Positions 8,034 to 16,436 of a stretch of DNA of 64,000 bases are shown piece after piece. Numbering within the stretch: the stretch's first letter is position 1; every line of letters starts with the position of its first letter. This stretch comes from a virus. The position numbers and the translations under genes were made by a program. Below the pieces are notes generated by a model. It was not told the origin of the DNA, made no database searches, and worked only from the letters and a program-made list of their open reading frames with translations. The DNA is taken from IMG/VR virus record IMGVR_UViG_3300010354_000053, positions 1 to 64,000 of that record; one strand, written 5' to 3'.

Positions 8034-9467
8034 TTACGCGATCCGTTTAAAATAAACACGCACACGACTTCCATCAGCCCCATTCAGCGATGGTAAAGTT
8101 GCTGGAAACGAAATATCAACATACTGTTTACCGTCTGCATTAGGCGTACCTCGAATTTGAGCTAACGGCGCATTAACCCCGTTACGCGCATGTCCCGAGC
8201 CTGAAATAAATGTAATTGCGACCGATTCTGATGAATTTGTTGCATATCCAAACATATATGCTGGACCATAACTCCATGTAAATTGATACACCGGCGAGCT
8301 ATTATATGTCGATTGATAGATAAATAGCATATAAACACCAGCTGGCATATTACTGCTATTTGCAATAGGATAATAAGTATTTGCGTTATAAGTTCCACTA
8401 AGTTCTACGGAATATGCATCTGACATACCACCAGTTAATTTAAGACCCGGAAGTGTTTCAATTTGTGTACCTGTGGCGGTTATTAAATTTGTTCCAGTTG
8501 ATGATTTAACTGCAATTCCGCTGGTATCTTTAGCCTGAACCGTGCTAAAGCTAACATTTGTGCTTTCGATTTGAAGTGGAAGGCTTACTCCAACTGCAGG
8601 ACCGTTCAAACTAAATTGCGCAATTGCACTGGTAAATCCAGACATGGATGGCAATGTTACTTGAACTAGTCCGCCAGTTGTTACAGAAATATTAAATCCG
8701 GTTGGTGGTGTATCACCAGATGTTTGATAGCTAATCAGGTAGTCTGTAGCATCGCCTTTTTTAGTTACTTGCGCTTTAAAATGAAAGCGGTATTTAGCCG
8801 TTGCGTTGATATACATCCAGCCAGCAAGTTCAACGCTGTCATAGGCTACAGCGTTTTGAATTGTGGTCGTCGTATTATTTGCTAATGAAATCTGTGTATA
8901 AACATTAGATCCACCAATTGCAGATCCTCGCATATTAAAAAAATCTAACGCTGCGGTTGTTCTTGCAATTCCAAGCGGTTTAGAAATTTGACCAACTATA
9001 GACGGCGCAGCGGCACTAATTTTTCCAGCAGAGGTGGCAGATAAAAAGTAAACTGTACCAGGGACTAAAGAACCGCCGCCCTCAAGTGTGTTTGCGCCGA
9101 CTGCGGCAATTTCGCCACTTAAACATACTTCAAATATATTTGTATCAATAATTTTACTAATTAAGCCTGCAACTTCAGCCGTGGCTTCCAAATCTGCTTT
9201 TGCTAATGTATAAGTTGAACTGTTTAGATAAAGGGGTCTACCTACATCTGCAGCCACAAATCCATGTGATGCTTGAGTAACTTGGACCACAGAACCACCA
9301 GAACCCACTGATGTTTCGGTGCCCGTAGCCGCGCTTAGTGTATATAATTTTCCGTCAGCCTTTGCATAAACTTGCACACCAGTAGCGGGTGCAGATCCTG
9401 GTGTTGTTGTTGGGTTTAAAACAATGCTGTCAGCAAATGTTTGTTTTGCCCAATTAATAGCTGACAT
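8034..9467 (-). CDS. Tail fibre protein carrying the shared 240-aa module
   Basis: A 477-aa protein. The N-terminal ~58 residues carry a fibre-like segment (VQVYAKADGKLYTLSAATG). Residues ~60-300 (DNA 8568-9290) are the shared module (HGFVAADVGRPLYLNSS, AEVAGLISKI, ALDFFNMRGS). A TNVSFSTVQAKDTSGIAVKSSTG-type hinge follows, also seen twice in the protein at 9530, and then a unique beta-rich tip (YPIANSSNMPAGVYMLFIYQS; end GSRVRVYFKRIA). The start has GGAG upstream. Virion fibre; target unknown. Confidence 0.8.
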   Translation of the reverse strand: MSAINWAKQTFADSIVLNPTTTPGSAPATGVQVYAKADGKLYTLSAATGTETSVGSGGSVVQVTQASHGFVAADVGRPLYLNSSTYTLAKADLEATAEVAGLISKIIDTNIFEVCLSGEIAAVGANTLEGGGSLVPGTVYFLSATSAGKISAAAPSIVGQISKPLGIARTTAALDFFNMRGSAIGGSNVYTQISLANNTTTTIQNAVAYDSVELAGWMYINATAKYRFHFKAQVTKKGDATDYLISYQTSGDTPPTGFNISVTTGGLVQVTLPSMSGFTSAIAQFSLNGPAVGVSLPLQIESTNVSFSTVQAKDTSGIAVKSSTGTNLITATGTQIETLPGLKLTGGMSDAYSVELSGTYNANTYYPIANSSNMPAGVYMLFIYQSTYNSSPVYQFTWSYGPAYMFGYATNSSESVAITFISGSGHARNGVNAPLAQIRGTPNADGKQYVDISFPATLPSLNGADGSRVRVYFKRIA

Positions 9468-9470
9468 AGA

Positions 9471-9524
9471 TCAAATTACTCCATAAAATGATAGATTAAT
9501 ATCAAAAAGAAATGCATCCATCAT
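9471..9524 (-). CDS. Possible 17-codon leader ORF
   Basis: The 62-base gap between two fibre genes is filled by a 17-codon frame (MMDAFLFDINLSFYGVI) with AGGA about 8 bases before its first ATG. Its stop lies three bases before the next start. It may be a translational leader or the remnant of a lost gene; chance is also possible given the AT-rich sequence. Confidence 0.25.
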   Translation of the reverse strand: MMDAFLFDINLSFYGVI

Positions 9525-9529
9525 GTTTT

Positions 9530-12109
9530 TTATCCTATAAAAAATGCACCAAATCCACCATAGGGTGTGTTAAAATTCACCGTTCCAAATGCAACCTGTA
9601 CATCTAAATAATCGCCTACGTTTAAATAAACATTTCTAGAAACTGTTTGCCAATAAAAATTTGTGCCACCAAGACCCCGCGCTTCGGCTCTACCTATAGC
9701 GGCTCCATTTTTTCTTATATCAAAATAATAATCAACGCTATTGCCGCCAGTACATGTAACGTAGTACACACCAGCTATTTGCGCTGTAAATCTTCCAGTA
9801 GTTGAATTGTAAAAACTACCAGTATTGGATTCAATGCTTGAAAATAAAACAACATTTGTTGCCGCAACTGAAGAAGGGGCTGTTGCAAAGAATTCGGGGG
9901 TGAATGGGCGTGTTAAAATACCGGCGTTATTAAAAGACGCTATCGTTGTACCTGATGAATTTTTAAATACAATTCCGTTACTGTCTTTAGCTTGTATAGT
10001 ACTAAAACTAGCGCTGGTAACATCAACACCTGTGTTATTAAAAGATGCTATCGTTGTACCTGATGAATTTTTAAACACAATTCCAGAAGCATCTTTTGCC
10101 TGAATAGTATTGAAACTAACATTCGTACTATCAATTTGTAGAGGAAATGTCGCGCCGATTGCGGGTGCATTTAATGAAAAATTAATTTTTGCGGCAATAA
10201 ATCCGGCAACACTCGGAAGCGTTGCTTGAATTAAACCTGCAGATGTAACGGAAAAATTAAACCCACTCGGAGGAACATCACCAACAGTATTAAATGCTAA
10301 TTCGTATGTACCTGCGGCAGTCTTTACAAATTTTGCTTCGATATAAAATCGATAATCGGTAGTTGCATCAATATAAATCCAGCCAGTTAATTCTCCAGCG
10401 TCATACGAACCAACGTTTTGAACTGTTGTGACTGCGTTATTTGTTAATGAAACTTGCGATTGTGCGTTTGTTCCACCAACAACAGAACCACGCATATTAA
10501 AGAAATCAAATGCGGCTGTTGAACGCGCTACACCAATCGGTTTTGTGATATGGCCGATTACAGCAGAAGGTGTAGTCGTGATTTTACCAGCTGTTGTTGC
10601 TGACAAAAAGTAGACTGTGCCCGCTGTTAATGAGCCACCGCCTTCTACTAAGTTTGCACCAACCGAACCGACTTCTCCACCAACGCAAATCTGAAATGTG
10701 TTTGTATCAATAATGCTATAAATAAGGCCGGCAACTTCCGCGGTGGCATCTAAATCAGCTTTTGCGTATGTATATGTAGATCCATTTAGATATAATGGCC
10801 TACCAATATCTGCTGCTAAAAATCCGTGTGATGCTTGAGTAATAGAAATAATAGTATTACCAGCAGCGGCCCAACTTAACGTACCAGAACCATTAGTAAT
10901 CAGCGCTTGCCCATTCGTTCCATCTGTAGATGGCAAAACCCATGCAATATTAGATGTAATTGCATCTGGAGCTTTAAGCGCAATATAATTAGTTCCATTT
11001 GCCGCCAGTTCTCTGAATCTTAATTCACCGGTGTTTCCGGTGGAAGTTCCTGTTGGGCCAAGAACCAAAGCTGTTTCTGCAATACCCGGAAATCTATATT
11101 TATGATTTATTGCGCCTAATACAAATTGATTGCTAGAGGTTGCAACGGCGGCATTTCCAGAACTATCAATTCCGATACACACAGTTCCTGATACACCGGT
11201 TGAACTTGTTTGGATACCAGTCTCTTTACCAATTGCTGTGTTGTTATATGAACCGGCATCGGTATAAGAATCTGCATTTGGTCCAATTAATGTGTGGCCA
11301 CCGCCTTGCGCATAATATCCTGCTCCAGAACCAATGGCCACTGAATTATTAATTGTTCCATACGAACGAAAAGTGTTTCTTCCAACTGCTGTGTTCGAAC
11401 CATTTGAAGATATATATATACCAGCGCCAGATCCAATTAATGTGTTTGATCCACCAGTCGTTATTTGTTGGCCAGCGCTTAACCCTAATACTGTATTTTC
11501 TGAACCAGAAGTTATCGAAACACCGGCAAGATAGCCAATACCTGTATTGTACTGCCCAGTCATTGACGCGTTATAACTATCAACTTCAAAAGTTGATCCG
11601 GTTGTTGGATGGTCTAATCCACCACCAACTTTTTTCTCTGTACCGGCTGAATCTTTTACATATAGCTTGCCATCTGATTTTGCATAAAGCCTGAGTGTGC
11701 TGGTTGCCGGAGATGATGGTGAAGTAATATATGGATAATCGGTATATGTGCTTGCAATTAATCCTAATATTCCTGGTGCATTAACAATCCAAGATCCCGC
11801 CAATGCGTTCCATGTGAATTCAATCCACATTTCGTTTGCATCTAGTAATAAGGATTCATTTGTTGCAAGATTATTAATTTTTTCACCAGATGCGGGTGTT
11901 ACCGTAACGTTATTTGTTAAAAACGTGCCCTTGGCATCTGTGATACGAATTGTTGTTCCGTCAATTCCGATTGGAAGATTAACAGTAATAGTATTAGATG
12001 TTGTATTAAGAATATAATGGCGCCTGCTCTCAGCAGTAATAGGCCCAGACGATGCGTAAACTGACGCCAATCCCGGGACTTGTACTGTTTTTTGCGACCA
12101 TAGAGCCAT
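9530..12109 (-). CDS. Large tail fibre: YadA-like repeats, shared module, C1q-like tip
   Basis: An 859-aa mosaic fibre. An N-terminal domain has a NNVTVTPASGEKINNLATNESLLLD-type segment, also present in the protein at 13539. Next is a run of NTxxG-type left-handed beta-roll repeats (YNTGIGYLAG, NTVLGLSAG, NTLIGSGAG, NTAVGRNTF) as in YadA-like adhesins. The shared 240-aa module lies at about DNA 10131-10860. Two 36-residue hinge repeats follow (GIVFKNSSGTTIASFNN), then a C1q-like tip (RFTAQIAGVYYVTCTGG; NVGDYLDVQVAFG; GAFFIG end). The domain string explains its length as module accretion. Virion fibre, probably trimeric. Confidence 0.85.
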   Translation of the reverse strand: MALWSQKTVQVPGLASVYASSGPITAESRRHYILNTTSNTITVNLPIGIDGTTIRITDAKGTFLTNNVTVTPASGEKINNLATNESLLLDANEMWIEFTWNALAGSWIVNAPGILGLIASTYTDYPYITSPSSPATSTLRLYAKSDGKLYVKDSAGTEKKVGGGLDHPTTGSTFEVDSYNASMTGQYNTGIGYLAGVSITSGSENTVLGLSAGQQITTGGSNTLIGSGAGIYISSNGSNTAVGRNTFRSYGTINNSVAIGSGAGYYAQGGGHTLIGPNADSYTDAGSYNNTAIGKETGIQTSSTGVSGTVCIGIDSSGNAAVATSSNQFVLGAINHKYRFPGIAETALVLGPTGTSTGNTGELRFRELAANGTNYIALKAPDAITSNIAWVLPSTDGTNGQALITNGSGTLSWAAAGNTIISITQASHGFLAADIGRPLYLNGSTYTYAKADLDATAEVAGLIYSIIDTNTFQICVGGEVGSVGANLVEGGGSLTAGTVYFLSATTAGKITTTPSAVIGHITKPIGVARSTAAFDFFNMRGSVVGGTNAQSQVSLTNNAVTTVQNVGSYDAGELTGWIYIDATTDYRFYIEAKFVKTAAGTYELAFNTVGDVPPSGFNFSVTSAGLIQATLPSVAGFIAAKINFSLNAPAIGATFPLQIDSTNVSFNTIQAKDASGIVFKNSSGTTIASFNNTGVDVTSASFSTIQAKDSNGIVFKNSSGTTIASFNNAGILTRPFTPEFFATAPSSVAATNVVLFSSIESNTGSFYNSTTGRFTAQIAGVYYVTCTGGNSVDYYFDIRKNGAAIGRAEARGLGGTNFYWQTVSRNVYLNVGDYLDVQVAFGTVNFNTPYGGFGAFFIG

Positions 12110-12119
12110 TTTAAACCCT

Positions 12120-12842
12120 TTATTTATCGACTAGCGGTATTCCGCATTTATTATATTTTGCATTAAATCCAGAATAAATCCAAGCTACACCCATCGTTCT
12201 AGGCATTTCTTTCGAGCAGGCAAAATCAATTGCTGTATGCCAACAGTTTGATGGAAACATTACTGCCGTATTATATGAATAATAAAAATCTTTATAAATC
12301 TTCCATTGAGAAGAGTCTTTTTGTTTTGGAATGTCTACTGGCGTTTTGGATGTAGCAAAACGCTGGCCGTTTAAGTCTTCACAAAAACACAGCCTTGCAG
12401 ATTGTTCTTGAGGGGTAAAATCAAATATAAATGACCACATTGGATGATTTACATATATGGGTCTGCCATGTTCATCAAAATCGTATCGGCTAAATCTGTC
12501 AATATGGGCGTGTAATTCTGAATGTTTTGGCTGCGTTAATCTTCTAAAATTAATAAAAGATGAGTCAATATACCAAATGTAATCTTGCAAAATACCAGAT
12601 GCTGTACTGGCAATATATTCTAATGTTTTATTTGCATAAAACGGATGAGAAATAATATTATCCCCCACCCAATATCCTGACGATTGATCATATTCTGCTT
12701 CCAAAACCATTTTACGATAAACTTCTGGATTTGGTAAAAAATCTTTAATGATAAAAAATGGAAAATCAACAGATGTATCTTTAGTAACAATCATAAAGAT
12801 CTTTCTTATTAAATTGTTAATTAAAGATACTAGTGTTTTCAT
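12120..12842 (-). CDS. 2-oxoglutarate/Fe(II)-dependent oxygenase-like protein
   Basis: A 240-aa non-fibre protein inside the fibre array. It shows the residues expected of a 2OG-Fe(II) oxygenase: an HxD pair in ELHAHIDRF (H113, D115), a distal His in NCWHTAIDF (H202) and an Arg 13 residues later (PRTMGVAW, R215) suited to bind 2-oxoglutarate. Spacing and length fit the family. The first ATG overlaps the stop of the collar gene (ATGA) without a good ribosome site; a start at residue 17 (MIVTKD, 12794) is also possible. Similar enzymes occur in phage structural regions. The substrate is unknown: a virion residue or a host surface molecule could be hydroxylated. Confidence 0.55.
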   Translation of the reverse strand: MKTLVSLINNLIRKIFMIVTKDTSVDFPFFIIKDFLPNPEVYRKMVLEAEYDQSSGYWVGDNIISHPFYANKTLEYIASTASGILQDYIWYIDSSFINFRRLTQPKHSELHAHIDRFSRYDFDEHGRPIYVNHPMWSFIFDFTPQEQSARLCFCEDLNGQRFATSKTPVDIPKQKDSSQWKIYKDFYYSYNTAVMFPSNCWHTAIDFACSKEMPRTMGVAWIYSGFNAKYNKCGIPLVDK

Positions 12843-13537
12843 AGTTTGATAATGTAATTAATCGCCAAAAAGGCGGGTGTTGTTTCGGAATCGCCAGTAT
12901 TTATTGTCACAGTTTGCGCTGGAGTTGTCCCTGATGCAGAAAAAGTTGTTCCGCCAAAATCCCAAGAATGGGAGTGGTTAGCATTCACACCACCTAAAAT
13001 TGCATATCCGGTATTTGTACCATTATGTAGTCCGTGATGAGCGTAGCCACCAGTACCACTGCTGCTACCTGGTATACTATTTCCTCTAGAAAACGCTAAA
13101 TCTTGGCCGGTTGCATGCGCATGCCCATTGTCACCGTGTGCGTGATCAGCGCTCTGGCCTCCGGAAGTACCGTTCATTTGATTTTTTGCACCGCTCACTG
13201 AAGTTGACACTGTCCCAGCACTTGCCGTTAATCCATTCTTAGCAGTCTTTTGCCCGCCTTTAGTGGCTAAAACACCTGCTGCTGGAGTGTGGCCAGTAAC
13301 TCCACCATAGTTTGCAGTTCCGTTTGTGCCAGCGCCCCGTGGATAGACACCACGAAAATCTGGCAAATTAAAAGTAGAAGCTCCGTCACCATTGCCGTAT
13401 GTTGTAGAAATTGCAGCAAATAAACGAGCGTAAGCTGTACGGCTGATTGCCGAACCATCACATAATAACCAACCATCCGGCGCTGTCGGGCCAGCAAATG
13501 TTAATAATGTTCCTGATGGAAATGGTAAATATGCCAT
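12839..13537 (-). CDS. Tail collar-domain fibre tip protein with HxH motifs
   Basis: A 232-aa collar protein, the clearest paralogue of 1005-1724. The collar domain is at residues ~6-75 (LTFAGPTAPDGWLLCDG, ARLFAAISTTYGNGDG, FNLPDFRGVYPRG), then TANYGGVTGHTPA and GGQKTAKNGL as in the paralogue. A glycine-rich part follows with DHAHG, GHAHA and NHSHS, and it ends in LAINYIIKL. It lies 1 base downstream of the fibre gene at 13539, mirroring the 1724/1005 pair. Confidence 0.85.
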   Translation of the reverse strand: MAYLPFPSGTLLTFAGPTAPDGWLLCDGSAISRTAYARLFAAISTTYGNGDGASTFNLPDFRGVYPRGAGTNGTANYGGVTGHTPAAGVLATKGGQKTAKNGLTASAGTVSTSVSGAKNQMNGTSGGQSADHAHGDNGHAHATGQDLAFSRGNSIPGSSSGTGGYAHHGLHNGTNTGYAILGGVNANHSHSWDFGGTTFSASGTTPAQTVTINTGDSETTPAFLAINYIIKL

Positions 13538-13538
13538 A

Positions 13539-15383
13539 TTAGAAAATACTCCAATCAGAAGAACCGCGCCAAACTAATTTAACTGATTCATAATTAGATG
13601 TTAACGGCCAAGTGCTAGCACCGTCAATTGTTACACCCGCACCGGGATTAATAGTGACAATTCCAGCCGCTGTAACCCTCTTTATATAAAGAGTAAATCC
13701 GGCGTCATTAGATGTTAAAGTCGGCAAATTCAAAGTGATTGCGGCAGTTGCAATGACAAAATGGTGATATTTATTTAAATTAGCATTAACGGCATAAGAG
13801 TCATAGGAACCTTTAAAACCGCCACTAAGATCTAACGGTGCTTGTGGAGACAGTGTATTAATTCCAACAAATCCTGTATTAGAAATTCTCATACGCTCTA
13901 ATCCATTTGTTTCAAATGCTAGAGCATAATTATCATTAGTACCAATTAATAAATCACTCGCTAAGCTATTTCCGGTATGAGTAACAAATCCATAGGGGGT
14001 GGTTCCGTATGATAATGAACCAGTTATAACCCAAGAAGAAGATGTCGAATCCCATGCGAGTTCAATCCATGAACCATTTATATCCATAATTAATGATTCA
14101 TCTGTCGCTAGATTGTCAATTTTTTGACCCGACGCTGGAGTAACAGTAAAATTATTTAATCCCCATTTTTCTTTTACGTCTAAAAATTTAATTCTAGCGT
14201 TAGCAGCGCCTGATGGTAATGTGGCTGTAACCGCTCCAGATGTAGTATCAACAAAATAATTTACATTATTAGAAGCCGTAAATGATGAGCTTTGATAGAG
14301 TGAGTTGGCATATTGCGCGATAGTATTCCAGTTTGTACCATCGGAATAGTATAAAAATCCACTGGTGTATTTAATAGCACCACTGCCTGCTGCAACAGCA
14401 GAAGATGTGATATTGCCAACTTTAAGGCCGCCAGTAATTGCTAGTGCAACAATATTTGCTGTGCTTAATGAAAGCACACCAGTAAAGGTTTGGTTTCCAT
14501 CTAAAGTTGCAATAGTTGAAGATATATCTGGCGCGGATAGTGTCCTAGATGCTGTTATTGCAGAATAATCAACTGCAAACACTTCATCTGATGCATTTTT
14601 TAAATTTAAAACATCTGCAGTAGCATAGAGCCTTGTGTATCCAGTTGCCGGAGATGTCGGTGCAGATGATTCGTTTAATAAATCAACATAAGAAGTTCCA
14701 GCTGATCCCGTGCCTTTTACTGTTAAAAAGGTGAATGCGCCAGAGCTTGCGGTTGTTGAACCAATAGATGAATCATTAATAGTTTTATTGCTTAAATTTT
14801 CTACGCCCGCAAGAGTTGCTAGCGTTCCAGTAGTTGGGAGAGTAAGAGTTGTTATTCCAGATGTAGTAAATGTAATATTATTAGTGCCATATGTTAATGT
14901 TCCGGTGTTATTGACCCCTGTACCACCTCTTGTAGAGGATAATTGAGCTTCGCCAGTTAATGTATTAGTGGCACTCCAATATGTTACATATCCAGTTGTG
15001 CTAGTTCCGAGCGGAATAGTACCGCTAGTATTTGGAATTGTTAGAGTTATTGATGTATTGTTATCAATCCCAGATAGCTGAAAATACAATTTTTTAGTGG
15101 GGTCGATTTCATCAACAAAATAAACACTACTGTCTTGTAGCTCAGTGCTAGTTAAAGTACCGCCGGTGCCAGTCGTTAAAGCTGGAGCCCATGCGGATGC
15201 AGCTGAATCATATTTAATATAAAGAGTGCCGTTAGATCTAAGATAAAGCGAGCCGGTCGGAGATGTTAACGAAAGCGTAGTAGGATCTGCAGATCCGGTT
15301 TCTATGTACGCGGCATCACTGAGTTTTAGCTTAGGTTTGAGGGCTTTTAAATAATCGCCATTAAAAATAATAGCGCTGCTCAT
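13539..15383 (-). CDS. Tail fibre protein (cassette copy 2)
   Basis: A 614-aa fibre. Residues 1-~265 match the protein at 1724-3565 closely (AIIFNGDYLKALKPKLK, TGSADPTTLSL, SSVYFVDEIDPTKKLYF, SGAFTFLTVKGTG). After that it diverges: there is no 240-aa module. It has a DGNQTFTGVLSLSTA segment, a NNFTVTPASGQKIDNLATDES segment shared with the 859-aa fibre, and the NGLERMRISNTGFVGINTLSP motif common in fibres near endosialidase-type chaperone domains. No C-terminal self-cleaving chaperone domain is visible. Together with the paralogue it shows replacement of the distal half on a conserved proximal half. Confidence 0.85.
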   Translation of the reverse strand: MSSAIIFNGDYLKALKPKLKLSDAAYIETGSADPTTLSLTSPTGSLYLRSNGTLYIKYDSAASAWAPALTTGTGGTLTSTELQDSSVYFVDEIDPTKKLYFQLSGIDNNTSITLTIPNTSGTIPLGTSTTGYVTYWSATNTLTGEAQLSSTRGGTGVNNTGTLTYGTNNITFTTSGITTLTLPTTGTLATLAGVENLSNKTINDSSIGSTTASSGAFTFLTVKGTGSAGTSYVDLLNESSAPTSPATGYTRLYATADVLNLKNASDEVFAVDYSAITASRTLSAPDISSTIATLDGNQTFTGVLSLSTANIVALAITGGLKVGNITSSAVAAGSGAIKYTSGFLYYSDGTNWNTIAQYANSLYQSSSFTASNNVNYFVDTTSGAVTATLPSGAANARIKFLDVKEKWGLNNFTVTPASGQKIDNLATDESLIMDINGSWIELAWDSTSSSWVITGSLSYGTTPYGFVTHTGNSLASDLLIGTNDNYALAFETNGLERMRISNTGFVGINTLSPQAPLDLSGGFKGSYDSYAVNANLNKYHHFVIATAAITLNLPTLTSNDAGFTLYIKRVTAAGIVTINPGAGVTIDGASTWPLTSNYESVKLVWRGSSDWSIF

Positions 15384-15401
15384 ACGTAATACCTTTGTTA
15401 A

Positions 15402-15446
15402 TTTCTGGCTAGGAATTACGCTAAAGCACTAATTGCTGGCCAGAAA
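15402..15446 (-). other. Imperfect inverted repeat upstream of fibre gene
   Basis: TTTCTGGCTA at 15402-15411 and TGGCCAGAAA at 15437-15446 are complementary at 9 of 10 positions with a 25-base loop. They lie in the 129-base gap before the fibre gene at 13539-15383. No U-tract follows on the minus strand, so a regulatory RNA structure or operator is as likely as a terminator. Confidence 0.35.
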
Positions 15447-15454
15447 ATCTGTAT

Positions 15455-15493
15455 GTGGCTTTTGCCAGTGACCGCAATTAAATTCTAACACAC
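15455..15493 (-). repeat. Intergenic repeat element, copy B
   Basis: Second copy of the element at 3592-3630, again upstream of a paralogous fibre gene. It contains GTGGCTTTTGCCAG (15455-15468), which can fold as TGGC-AAAA-GCCA on the minus strand, then TTAAATT and AACACA on the plus strand. See copy A for possible roles. Confidence 0.5.
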
Positions 15494-15512
15494 AAGCATT
15501 CAAAAACGTTTA

Positions 15513-16025
15513 TTATGAAATTTGATCAAAAAAATCAATTCTTATTGGTGAAAAAAATATTTTAACATTAGGGGTAAGATTGTTTTTTTCTTGATTTTTA
15601 AAAATTTTTATTTTTCGATCATCTATCATCAAAAATAAAAATTTTATTTGACAGTCTTCCAATTCGGCGCTGACAGCTTCTGTAAAAAAAATATTTTTTT
15701 GAGGCAGAAATACATCGTTTGGAATATCAGAAATTATAATTTCAGTACCATCTGGTACAGCGTCGTACCAGGGGTTTAATGAATAGATTGAAATTAAACT
15801 ATTGTTAATTTCATAGATCATTTCAACAGTTTTTTTGTTTTCGAAGCCGGAAATTTTTGCTAAAAATGGCATTTTTAATTTGCTATTATTCATGAAATAA
15901 TCAATTTGGGGGGCAGGTTCTATAAACGACAATGAATTTATTTTAGAATCTGTTGTTGTTGTTGTTGTTGTTGTTGTTTCAGATTCTGGCGTTAATTTTG
16001 ATAAATTATTATTTATGACAATCAT
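15513..16025 (-). CDS. Unknown protein with poly-threonine tract
   Basis: A 170-aa protein of unknown family. Nine consecutive threonines (residues ~18-26) are encoded by a perfect trinucleotide repeat and separate a short N-terminal segment from a mixed domain rich in Ile, Phe and Asp (KMPFLAKISGFENKKTVEMIY; WYDAVPDGTEIIISDIP). There is no fibre module, signal peptide or membrane segment. It lies between structural genes in the same direction, so a virion-associated or assembly role is plausible but unproven. Confidence 0.55.
   Translation of the reverse strand: MIVINNNLSKLTPESETTTTTTTTTDSKINSLSFIEPAPQIDYFMNNSKLKMPFLAKISGFENKKTVEMIYEINNSLISIYSLNPWYDAVPDGTEIIISDIPNDVFLPQKNIFFTEAVSAELEDCQIKFLFLMIDDRKIKIFKNQEKNNLTPNVKIFFSPIRIDFFDQIS
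15952..15978. repeat. (GTT)9 trinucleotide microsatellite in coding sequence
   Basis: Nine perfect GTT units on the plus strand read as nine threonine codons on the minus strand. Changes in unit number would keep the frame and alter only a linker length. Confidence 0.9.
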
Positions 16026-16043
16026 TTATAATAACCTTTTGCT

Positions 16044-16421
16044 TTAATTAAAGAAGTTAATAATTAACTCACTGTTAGTGCCCGGAACGACAGATTCTGG
16101 ACGATAGCAAATACGGGTGGCAGAGTCAATGTTAATCAATCCATACCCACCGCCGCCGGGAATAATTCTAAAAAGAACTATTTCTACACCAGCAGAGCCT
16201 GTTCCTAAAATTTCTACTTCACCGCTTGAACTGAAAATTTCTACCATAGTTACTTTTGCAGCAGAAGAACTAAATAATTCAAGCCATGTAGAAGTGCTTA
16301 CAGTAACAGCTGTAGGAGAATCTAGGTCTTTATATAGCTGGGCAGATCCAGCCCCTTGATGTACAAGGCGAATCGAAGATAGTGCTTTTTTCTTACCGCG
16401 TTCTGTTCCTGAATATGCCAT
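16044..16421 (-). CDS. Small beta-rich structural protein of unknown family
   Basis: A 125-aa protein starting MAYSGTERGKKKALSS. The middle and end are beta-rich with small residues (TWLELFSSSAAKVTMVEIFSSSGEV, EIVLFRIIPGGGGYGLINID, SELIINFF). A fold like a fibre-capping or tail-attached beta-barrel would fit. It has good spacing to its neighbours on both sides (18 and 15 bases). Function is not recognised. Confidence 0.55.
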   Translation of the reverse strand: MAYSGTERGKKKALSSIRLVHQGAGSAQLYKDLDSPTAVTVSTSTWLELFSSSAAKVTMVEIFSSSGEVEILGTGSAGVEIVLFRIIPGGGGYGLINIDSATRICYRPESVVPGTNSELIINFFN

Positions 16422-16436
16422 TTTATTTATCTCCGA

